A DNA stretch of 64,000 nt from Rheinheimera hassiensis. Its GTDB lineage: Bacteria; Pseudomonadota; Gammaproteobacteria; Enterobacterales; Alteromonadaceae. The DNA is taken from contig NZ_JAKUJZ010000001.1 of the NCBI RefSeq assembly GCF_022436675.1, forward strand, positions 248,001-312,000. The letters are read 5' to 3'. The notes under the pieces were generated by a model. The model was given only the letters and a program-made list of their open reading frames with translations. It did not search any database and was not told the origin of the DNA. The stretch's first letter is position 1. Each line of letters begins with the position of its first letter. The translations under genes were made by a program, and so were the position numbers. Positions 57,203-64,000 of the stretch are shown piece after piece.

Positions 57203-58234
57203 ATGACCACGCTTACCATACAAACCCCGGATGACTGGCATTTACACTTTCGTGACGGCGATATGCTGCGCGAAACCGTCCCCGCCACAGCCCGGCAATT
57301 CGCCCGCGCCATTGTAATGCCAAACTTAGTGCCGCCGGTAACCACGGCAGACATGGCAGTAGCTTACCGCAACCGTATTTTGGCGGCCCGCCCGACAGGC
57401 AGCAGCTTTCAGCCACTGGTTACCTTGTTTTTAACCGATAAAACTACTGCTGCTGATATCAGCGCAGCTAAAGCCGCCGGCGTGGTTGCGGCTAAGTTGT
57501 ATCCGGCTGGTGCCACCACCAATTCCAGCGATGCGGTAAGTGCGCTTGATAGCTTGTATCCGGTATTTGAAGCCATGGCAGAGCAAGGTATGTTGCTGCT
57601 GGTTCATGGCGAGGTTACCGATCACGATATTGATATTTTTGACCGCGAAAAGGTGTTTATTGACCGCTACCTGCAGCATATTGTTGCACGCTTACCCAGC
57701 CTCAAAGTGGTGTTTGAGCACATTACCACCGCCGATGCCGCCAGTTTTGTCGCGCAAGCATCAGCCAATGTGGCGGCCACTATTACACCGCAGCATTTAC
57801 TGCTAAACCGCAATGACCTGTTGGTGGGGGGCGTGCGGCCGCATAACTATTGCCTGCCGGTATTAAAACGCCGTACTCATCAGGAAGCGCTGCGTGCGGC
57901 TGTGGCCAGTGGTTCCAGCAAGTTCTTTTTGGGCACTGATTCTGCCCCGCATGAAAAACACCGCAAAGAATCTGCCTGTGGTTGTGCCGGCTGTTACAGC
58001 GCTCACAGCGCGATAGAGTTGTATGCTCAGGTATTTGATGATTTAGGTGCTCTGGATAAGCTGGAAGGCTTTGCCAGCCACTACGGCGCTGACTTTTACG
58101 GCTTGCCACGTAACCGCGGCACCGTGACACTGCAAAAGCAGCAGTGGCAGGTACCAAACGAAATTACGCTGCCCAACGGCAACCCGATAGTACCATTTTA
58201 TGCCGGCGAAACATTAAACTGGAAATTGGTGTAA
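57203..58234 (+). CDS. pyrC: Dihydroorotase
   Basis: 343 residues, normal length for class II PyrC. Metal ligands His13 and His15 ([11 protein letters not shown]), the carbamylated Lys98 ([13 protein letters not shown]), His at HGEV and FEHITTADA, and the catalytic Asp in LGTDSAPH are all present, as is [10 protein letters not shown]. It makes dihydroorotate from carbamoyl aspartate in de novo pyrimidine synthesis. AGGAG precedes the ATG. It stands alone, as pyrC often does in gammaproteobacteria. Confidence 0.98.
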   Translation: MTTLTIQTPDDWHLHFRDGDMLRETVPATARQFARAIVMPNLVPPVTTADMAVAYRNRILAARPTGSSFQPLVTLFLTDKTTAADISAAKAAGVVAAKLYPAGATTNSSDAVSALDSLYPVFEAMAEQGMLLLVHGEVTDHDIDIFDREKVFIDRYLQHIVARLPSLKVVFEHITTADAASFVAQASANVAATITPQHLLLNRNDLLVGGVRPHNYCLPVLKRRTHQEALRAAVASGSSKFFLGTDSAPHEKHRKESACGCAGCYSAHSAIELYAQVFDDLGALDKLEGFASHYGADFYGLPRNRGTVTLQKQQWQVPNEITLPNGNPIVPFYAGETLNWKLV

Positions 58235-58256
58235 CGCTGATGTTCCAATTGACAGG

Positions 58257-58351
58257 AATCGGTTTGTTCTAAGCCAACCGTTGCAGGCCAGGATGGCCGA
58301 ATCGAGCCTACAGGGACGTATTTACGGCGTGTTGGTGTGAGCAAACCGGTT
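58257..58351. repeat. Dispersed hairpin-rich repeat, copy B (MITE/REP-like)
   Basis: 95 bp with imperfect terminal inverted repeats (AATCGGTTTG left, right end reading AACCGGTTTG on the other strand). It contains a GGCCAGGATGGCC hairpin and the block starting ATCGAGCCTACAGGGACG that is nearly identical to copy A at 15598-15763. It lies between convergent pyrC and yifB genes. Confidence 0.75.
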
Positions 58352-58379
58352 ACTGTTCTCCCCGGTTTGGATGATTAGC

Positions 58380-59882
58380 TCAGTTCTTTAAATAACTCAG
58401 TAACCGCTCCAGCGCGCGGTAGCTAAGTGCTTCCATTAAATGGGCGCGGCTAATTTGGGCTTGCTGCTGTAAATCCGCAATGCTGCGCGCCACTTTAATG
58501 ATCTTATGGTAAGTACGTGCCGACAGTTTAAAGCGGTGAATGGTATCTTCCAAAAAGCGCGCATCGGCTTGTTGTAACGGGCAAAAATCGGCAATTTCAC
58601 TGCCGCTTAAACGGGCATTGGCCTTGCCCTGCCGTGCCAGCTGCAACTGCCTGGCTGCCAGTACCCGCTCGCGCACACTGGCGCTGTTTTCTTCCTGCGT
58701 ATGCTGGCTAAGCATACCTTTGGGCAGTAACGGTACTTCTATTTGCAGCTCTATGCGGTCAATAAAAGGGCCAGACAGCCGGTTTAAATAACGCATTACC
58801 TGCTCGGGGGTGGCCCGGCCATCCTGATGGTGCCCGGTCGGGCTGGGGTTTAACGCAGCTACCAACTGAAATTGTGCCGGAAATTCCGCCTGGCGTGCAG
58901 CGCGGCTAATATGCACAACACCGGTTTCCAGCGGCTCGCGTAATACATCCAGCACCTTGCGCGGGAACTCCGGAAGTTCATCAAGGAAAAGAATGCCGTG
59001 GTGCGACAACGATATTTCGCCGGGACGAGGCACAGAACCACCACCCACCAAGGCCACTGCAGAACTGGTGTGATGCGGCGATCTAAACGGCCTTTGCTGC
59101 CAGTCGGTCAAGTTCCGCTTTAACCCGGCAATAGAATAGATGGCGGCAGTAGCCAGTGCTTCCGGCTCTGTAAGAGGCGGCATAATACCGGGTAAACGCT
59201 GCGCCAGCATAGATTTACCGGTACCGGCCGGGCCCAGCATTAACAGGTTATGTTCACCGGCCGCAGCTATTTCCAGCACCCGTTTGGCATGGGCCTGGCC
59301 TTTCACGTCAGCTAAATCCGGTAAATGCTGTTGCTCACGCACCGGCAATGCCGGAATAGCAGGCAATGGTTGCTGGGCCAATAAAAAGCTGTGCACCTGC
59401 AATAAATGCTCAGCACCGTGCACCGCTACCTTGGGCACCTGCTGCGCCTGCTGGGCATTTAACATCGGCAGCACCACTTCACGGCCGGCATCACGGCAGG
59501 CTATGGCTACCGGAATTTCGCCTACTATGCTGCGGATCTCGCCCGAAAGCGCCAGCTCGCCACAAAACTCATAGCCTTGCAGGCTTTTTTCGGCTAACTG
59601 ACCGGAAGCAACAATAATACCCAGCGCTATCGGCAAATCGAAACGACCGCCTTCTTTGGGCAAATCAGCCGGGGCTAAATTAACGGTGATTTTGCGATCC
59701 GGAAAAGCAAAACCGCTGTTTACCATGGCGCTGCGCACCCGATCACGCGATTCTTTTACCGAGGTTTCCGGCAGACCAACCAGCTGAAAAGCAGGCAAAC
59801 CATTGCTGATATGCACTTCAACGGTAACTAAAGGGGCATCTAAACCATGACGGGCACGACTGAAAACAACGGCCAGTGACAT
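58380..59882 (-). CDS. yifB: YifB/ComM-family Mg chelatase-like AAA ATPase
   Basis: 500 residues, full family length. N-terminal ChlI-like domain about 1-160 (VEVHISNGLPAFQLVGLPETSVKESRDRVRSA), AAA core with Walker A GPAGTGKSMLAQRLPG, Walker B GILFLDELPEF, and sensor ALNPSPTGHHQDGRATPEQVMRYL; C-terminal Mg_chelatase_C helices (ARTYHKIIKVARSIADLQ). In Vibrio, ComM is a branch-migration helicase in natural transformation, which is also the role known for this family in other competent bacteria; whether this strain is competent is not visible. Confidence 0.95.
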   Translation of the reverse strand: MSLAVVFSRARHGLDAPLVTVEVHISNGLPAFQLVGLPETSVKESRDRVRSAMVNSGFAFPDRKITVNLAPADLPKEGGRFDLPIALGIIVASGQLAEKSLQGYEFCGELALSGEIRSIVGEIPVAIACRDAGREVVLPMLNAQQAQQVPKVAVHGAEHLLQVHSFLLAQQPLPAIPALPVREQQHLPDLADVKGQAHAKRVLEIAAAGEHNLLMLGPAGTGKSMLAQRLPGIMPPLTEPEALATAAIYSIAGLKRNLTDWQQRPFRSPHHTSSAVALVGGGSVPRPGEISLSHHGILFLDELPEFPRKVLDVLREPLETGVVHISRAARQAEFPAQFQLVAALNPSPTGHHQDGRATPEQVMRYLNRLSGPFIDRIELQIEVPLLPKGMLSQHTQEENSASVRERVLAARQLQLARQGKANARLSGSEIADFCPLQQADARFLEDTIHRFKLSARTYHKIIKVARSIADLQQQAQISRAHLMEALSYRALERLLSYLKN

Positions 59883-59954
59883 CCTGTCTCCTGCGCGGGC
59901 AAATAAAAAGATAATTAATATTTAGCATATTGTTAAGTATTAGCAAGCTTAAAA

Positions 59955-60521
59955 TCAGCCTGCTGGCATTTCTGCCGGTTCTGCCGCTGGGGCTTCCAGA
60001 ATTAACTTCAGGTTTTCCAGGCCTTGCTGTAGATCTGCCGCTATCATCGCTTCAACATCCATAAACAGCAACATCAGGTTCATTGGATACGGCATATGGC
60101 CGGCAAAACCCCAGCTCACCCGGGTTTGCGCCGCGCCAACGGCTTCTGTTTGCATATAAGCTGGCGACACCGCGGCATAAGGCTGATAAAAACGCAGTTC
60201 GTAATCTATCCGCGAGCCTTCCACTATGGCTTTTATTTCCTGCTCGCCGGTGCCAACATCTGAATTTTCACTATGCCAGCCCGAAACAAAACCCACAGTG
60301 CCGTCAACCCCGCGATCGGTTTTTTGCATATTCGGGTCCTGTGATGCCCATACACTGAAGTTGTCCTGATTGGTTAAAAAACGAATGTAATCAAACACCA
60401 CCGGCACAGGCTGTTGAATAACCAACTGGGTTTCTACTTTATAATCCTGCTTTACAAATAATGCCGCCAGCAAGGGGATCGCCAACAACGCTAGCACCAC
60501 AACCAGTACTTTTTTTAACAT
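59955..60521 (-). CDS. SRPBCC-family membrane-anchored protein
   Basis: 188 residues from the ATG at 60521 (AAGGA nine bases upstream). One N-terminal hydrophobic segment (about 4-23) anchors the protein or acts as a signal; the rest is a START/polyketide-cyclase-like SRPBCC domain (VKQDYKVETQLVIQQPVPVVFDYIRF, WGFAGHMPYPMNLMLLF), ending in an Ala/Pro/Glu-rich tail. It is expected to bind a hydrophobic ligand; none can be named. Confidence 0.85.
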   Translation of the reverse strand: MLKKVLVVVLALLAIPLLAALFVKQDYKVETQLVIQQPVPVVFDYIRFLTNQDNFSVWASQDPNMQKTDRGVDGTVGFVSGWHSENSDVGTGEQEIKAIVEGSRIDYELRFYQPYAAVSPAYMQTEAVGAAQTRVSWGFAGHMPYPMNLMLLFMDVEAMIAADLQQGLENLKLILEAPAAEPAEMPAG

Positions 60522-60861
60522 AGTGATCAATCCTTATTATGCTGCGACATTATTCTGTTGTAATGCCTGATGGCGCTATTACCCTTTGTTTAAACGCCGC
60601 CTGTTTAAACCCGGCCCGCTTAAACATAGTCCGATTTTTGTTAACACTCCAGTAGTGGCTGTTATTGTTGGCAAAAACGTTATTTGTGTGGTCAATTCAG
60701 CCACATAGTGGTCACAACCGCCGGGCTTTAGCGCCACTTTAAAATATAAATGTTTAATTACAACAACTTAAAATCAGGCATTTATTTTGCAGTACTTTTA
60801 TTAAGCGCTTTGGCAAACTTAGCCATTATTGAATAAATCAGACAAACAACAAGGACATCAT
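60522..60861. promoter_or_regulatory. Divergent intergenic region with repeated GTTTAAAC-type motifs
   Basis: Between the SRPBCC gene and the DGSGD lipoprotein gene. GTTTAAAC occurs at 60588-60595 and 60603-60610, and a partial copy CTTAAAC at 60619-60625, spaced about one and a half helix turns apart. They may be binding sites of a regulator; nothing else stands out. Confidence 0.35.
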
Positions 60862-61614
60862 ATGAAAAGCACTGTTATTACTGTACTCGCTGCCGGCTTA
60901 CTCAGTGGCTGTGTTATTTATGTTGGCAACGGCCACGCCGGCGACTTACAGCATGAAGAACGCAAATTGACATTAAATGCCGCCAGTTTAAAACAACTGC
61001 AGGCAGACACCGGCGCCGGTAAACTGGATATTATCGGTGAGGCCGGCCGCAGCGAAATAGAAATGGTCGCCAACATTTATTACTACAAGGCTGACGATAT
61101 CCGCCTGAGCCTGACAACCAGTGGCAATAGTGCGGTATTGGAAGCCGGGTTCGAGAAAAGCTTTTATAACGGCAACAGCCCTTATATCGACGTGCTCATT
61201 AAGGTTCCTGAACACTTCGGCCTGACGCTGGATGACGGCTCTGGCGACACTGGCATTAATGGCCTGCAGGGCGATTTACAGGTAGACGATGGTTCCGGTG
61301 ATTTACGCATTAATGGCGGCGCCAATGTAAAGGTGGAAGATGGCTCAGGCAATTTACTGATTGAGCAAGTCAGCGGCAAACTGACAGTAGATGATGGCTC
61401 CGGTGATCTGATTATCCGTCAGGTAGCCGGTAATGTAACGATTGAAGATGGTTCCGGCGATATCGTGGTCAACGAGGTGGGCGGTGTCGTTACTATTGAT
61501 GACGGCTCCGGCGATATTAACGTAGACGGTGCCGGCGGCCTGACCATTCTCGACAGCGGCTCCGGTGGTTTAAAGCTGAATGCCATAAACGGCCCGGTAA
61601 AAATTAACGATTAA
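60862..61614 (+). CDS. DUF4097-like lipoprotein with DGSGD repeats
   Basis: 250 residues from the ATG at 60862 (AAGGACA upstream). Lipobox LLSGC (Cys16). Residues about 25-110 form a strand-rich N-terminal part; from about 120 on, a repeat of about 20 residues with the pattern V-x-D/E-D-G-S-G-D/N-L-x-I-x-x-V-x-G recurs six times, predicting a right-handed beta-helix or beta-solenoid. The family is related to DUF4097 proteins linked to envelope stress. The substrate or partner is unknown. It is monocistronic and divergent from the SRPBCC gene. Confidence 0.87.
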   Translation: MKSTVITVLAAGLLSGCVIYVGNGHAGDLQHEERKLTLNAASLKQLQADTGAGKLDIIGEAGRSEIEMVANIYYYKADDIRLSLTTSGNSAVLEAGFEKSFYNGNSPYIDVLIKVPEHFGLTLDDGSGDTGINGLQGDLQVDDGSGDLRINGGANVKVEDGSGNLLIEQVSGKLTVDDGSGDLIIRQVAGNVTIEDGSGDIVVNEVGGVVTIDDGSGDINVDGAGGLTILDSGSGGLKLNAINGPVKIND

Positions 61615-61714
61615 GCCGGTTAACCAGACAAATTTTGTTTATTTCACGCTATCGCATTTGGCTTAAGGCAAAACTGCGGTAGCATTACGCCTTTGTGTTC
61701 AACCTTCAGGCGTT

Positions 61715-64000
61715 ATGACAACCGATACTGCGTTTCCACTTAGCCAGCAACAGCTGGAACACTGGTTTGATGCCGTGACCTTTCACCGGGCTCAGGCGTA
61801 TTTGCAGGCCGGTAAAGTGGTCAAGCTAGAATACAACAGCGATTTATCTGAGATCAGCGCCCAGGTATGGGGCGCCGCTTTTACGCCGTACCGGCAATTT
61901 ATCAGCCTGAAACACAACAGCAGCGGCTGGCAGTTGCAAAACCGCTGTACCTGCCCGGTAGGCGCTAACTGCAAGCATGTGCTGGCAGTATTACTGCGGC
62001 TGCAACGCGACTACCAGCAACACAAGCTGCAACTTGAGCAACAACCGGTACGCCAGCTCAACCAGTGGTTTGAACAGGTAGAACAATCACTCGCCCCGCC
62101 ACTGGATGAAAAAGATGTGGTGCTGTATTTGTTGTCTTATGGCCAGGCCGGGCTGCAACTTAGCCCGCGCCGGGTGCGCGAAAGCAAAAAAGGCGGTTAT
62201 ACCAAAGGCGTTGCCATTGGCAAATACGATTTAGTGGCCCCCGGCATACCGCACTGGATTGATGAGCAGGATTACCGCCTGCTCAGTTATTTCCGTGCCC
62301 AAAGCCTGCGCGATTTACCGCTGCTGGAAGGTGACTGGGGCTATCAGTTGTTGCAACAATTACTGGGCAGTGGCCGCTGTTTTTTCTCTGAAGCGCGCTA
62401 CGCGGTGCAGCAAGGGCCGAAACGTGCTCTGTCCTTTACCTGGCAGGATACCGCAGCAGGCCAGCAACTGGGCTGGCAACTGGACGACGATGACCGCGAC
62501 TTCGAACTGGTATATACCGATCCGCCCTGTTACCTGGACACCAGTTACTACCAGATAGGCGAACTGGACACCGCTCTTAGCAGTGCGCAGTTAAAGCTAT
62601 TAAACAAAATGCCGCCGATACCGCAGCAGGCACTGGCGCCCAGCATCAGCCGCTTGCAGCAACTGTTTAACCAAACCAGCCTGCCATTACCCAGCGCCGC
62701 CGGGCTAAAGCAAATCAGCAGCACGCCACGGCCGGTATTACAGCTAAAAATGCTGCCACACAAAGCTAAAGGCCGCAGTGAACCCACTGCTGTGCTGCAG
62801 TTTCAGTATGCCAGCTACCTGCTGCCGCTTAATCTGACACAAGCACAAACTGAGCTGGTGCAGGACAACACCACCGTTTTTATAAAACGCCACCGGGCGA
62901 CAGAAACCAGCGCGCTGGAGCAATTGTTACAGCTTGAACTGCTGCAATTGCCGGCATTGCCGCCACCTTATGCCGAACAAAGTGCGTTTGGCGTTGGTGA
63001 AGGGCCAGACAACCCATTACTGTGGCAACCCTTGCTGGACGCCCTGCCGCAGTTGGAACAACAAGGCTGGCATATCGCCCGCGATGATAATTTTAATCTG
63101 GATATATTGAGCGACGCACCTTATCTGCAGGTGCAGGACAACGCTGTAGGTGGCTTTGCTTTGGCCATACAGGTTGATATAGATGGCACCCAGGTGCCGC
63201 TGTTGCCGCTGATCAGCCAGTGGCTGCGCCAGCACGGCCTGCCCGACGCCGGTAAGCCAATCTGGTTGTCATTACCGCAAGGTAAGCTGGCCTTACCGCT
63301 GGCGCTGATCCAGCCGTTTATCGACACCATTATTGAACTGCTAAATCCGAACAAGCCGCAGTTCAGCCTCGATTTACCGGCATTTAAAGCCGCATTATTA
63401 CCGCCAGAAACTGCCAAAGATATCCAGTTTTTAAATGCGCAGCGTGTACAGCGTTTAAGCAACCTGCTGCATAATTTTAATGGTATTACGCCGTGCGACG
63501 TACCGCAGGGCCTGCAAGCATCACTACGTGATTACCAGTTGCAGGGTTTAAGCTGGCTGAGCTTTTTACGCGAGTTTGGCTTAGGCGGCATTTTGGCCGA
63601 CGATATGGGCCTGGGTAAAACACTGCAAACCCTAAGCCTGTTACTACTGCAAAAGCAGCGCGGCGAGCTGCAAAACCCGGCACTGATTATCTGCCCTACC
63701 AGTGTCTTGGGTAACTGGCTGGCCGAAGCTGAGCGGTTTACGCCACAGCTGCGGGTATTACAGGTTCATGGCAACAAACGCCAGCCGCTGTTTAACGAAC
63801 TGGCCAATTATGATCTGATCGTAACCAGCTATCCGCTGGTGGTGCGTGATCATAAGTATTATCAGAATCAGCCGCTTAGCGCTGTTATTCTGGACGAAGC
63901 CCAGCATATTAAAAATGCCGGCAGCCTGGCGGCCAAAGCTGTGCGCTTATTAAAAGCTGACTTTAAACTGGCACTGTCGGGCACCCCGCTGGAAAACCAC
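61715..64000 (+). CDS. SWIM zinc-finger SNF2-family helicase (3'-truncated by the window edge)
   Basis: At least 762 codons with no stop inside the window; the C-terminal helicase lobe is missing because the sequence ends. Near residues 70-90, CTCPVGANCKHVLAVLLRL is a SWIM zinc motif (C-x-C-x(n)-C-x-H). From about residue 595 the SNF2 domain starts: LRDYQLQGLSWLSFLREFGLGGILADDMGLGKTLQTL (motifs Q/I, Walker A), ICPTSVLGNWLAE, DLIVTSYPLVVRD, VILDEAQHIKN (DEAH-like II) and LALSGTPLENH (III). Bacterial SWIM-SNF2 proteins (HepA/RapA relatives) are thought to remodel protein-nucleic acid complexes; role here open. Confidence 0.9.
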   Translation, partial: MTTDTAFPLSQQQLEHWFDAVTFHRAQAYLQAGKVVKLEYNSDLSEISAQVWGAAFTPYRQFISLKHNSSGWQLQNRCTCPVGANCKHVLAVLLRLQRDYQQHKLQLEQQPVRQLNQWFEQVEQSLAPPLDEKDVVLYLLSYGQAGLQLSPRRVRESKKGGYTKGVAIGKYDLVAPGIPHWIDEQDYRLLSYFRAQSLRDLPLLEGDWGYQLLQQLLGSGRCFFSEARYAVQQGPKRALSFTWQDTAAGQQLGWQLDDDDRDFELVYTDPPCYLDTSYYQIGELDTALSSAQLKLLNKMPPIPQQALAPSISRLQQLFNQTSLPLPSAAGLKQISSTPRPVLQLKMLPHKAKGRSEPTAVLQFQYASYLLPLNLTQAQTELVQDNTTVFIKRHRATETSALEQLLQLELLQLPALPPPYAEQSAFGVGEGPDNPLLWQPLLDALPQLEQQGWHIARDDNFNLDILSDAPYLQVQDNAVGGFALAIQVDIDGTQVPLLPLISQWLRQHGLPDAGKPIWLSLPQGKLALPLALIQPFIDTIIELLNPNKPQFSLDLPAFKAALLPPETAKDIQFLNAQRVQRLSNLLHNFNGITPCDVPQGLQASLRDYQLQGLSWLSFLREFGLGGILADDMGLGKTLQTLSLLLLQKQRGELQNPALIICPTSVLGNWLAEAERFTPQLRVLQVHGNKRQPLFNELANYDLIVTSYPLVVRDHKYYQNQPLSAVILDEAQHIKNAGSLAAKAVRLLKADFKLALSGTPLENH

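Overview
The window looks like chromosomal DNA of a free-living, aerobic, polysaccharide-using gammaproteobacterium of the Alteromonadales/Chromatiales type (Rheinheimera/Alishewanella-like). This is an inference from family content: MipA/OmpV with DUF3019 and an RstAB-like two-component system, DUF3334, a GlyGly-CTERM sorting signal, a dispersed alpha-glucan regulon with a LacI-type regulator, and moderate GC with dense packing. No database comparison was possible. No rRNA, tRNA, CRISPR array, prophage or intact transposon was seen.

Layout. 1-9.4 kb: a small protein of unknown function, a GNAT acetyltransferase, a tail-collar (MdpB-like) protein, and a 2204-residue secreted adhesin-like protein whose GlyGly-CTERM sorting tail runs in frame into a second signal peptide and a beta-barrel; then a membrane protein. 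9.4-21.2 kb: a chemoreceptor, alpha-glucan enzymes (GH13 lipoprotein plus GH31, then a neopullulanase-like GH13), a ThrE-family exporter and an ECF42-like sigma factor module (SnoaL-like, DGPF/YCII, sigma). 21.4-23.9 kb: an integrase-less cluster of four integron gene cassettes (CALIN-like) with recognisable attC sites. 24.0-27.5 kb: an accessory patch with a DUF5655 gene and its truncated duplicate flanking a toxin-antitoxin pair, a desaturase-like gene and a tiny DUF3096 gene; then an ArsR/AHSA1 operon with a 28-bp palindrome in front of it.

27.5-41.8 kb: housekeeping and catabolic genes, including an FAD oxidoreductase, sorbosone dehydrogenase-like protein, DUF885 hydrolase, a PHB depolymerase-like esterase, a sugar MFS transporter divergent from a third GH13 amylase, and a SulP/DauA transporter. 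41.8-48.7 kb: a siderophore receptor with a PepSY partner behind a Fur-box-like site, a MORN-repeat protein, and the LacI-family regulator. 49.0-64 kb: MipA-DUF3019-response regulator-kinase operon, DUF3334, a periplasmic solute-binding protein, a Bcr/CflA efflux pump, a tiny acidic protein, an SLC13 carrier, pyrC, yifB/comM, a DGSGD-repeat lipoprotein and the 5' part of a SWIM/SNF2 helicase gene that runs off the right edge.

How parts work together. Three near-identical 14-bp palindromes (TGCATACGTATGCA type) stand in front of the GH13-GH31 pair, the neopullulanase gene, and the divergent transporter/GH13 pair. They define a likely maltodextrin regulon spread over 25 kb, for which the LacI-family protein at 47.7-48.7 kb is the best regulator candidate in the window. 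All four glycosidases carry export signals, so outer-surface or periplasmic chain breakdown followed by sugar uptake through the MFS carrier is the simplest model. Two copies of a hairpin-rich dispersed repeat (15.6 and 58.3 kb) share a nearly identical 39-bp block.
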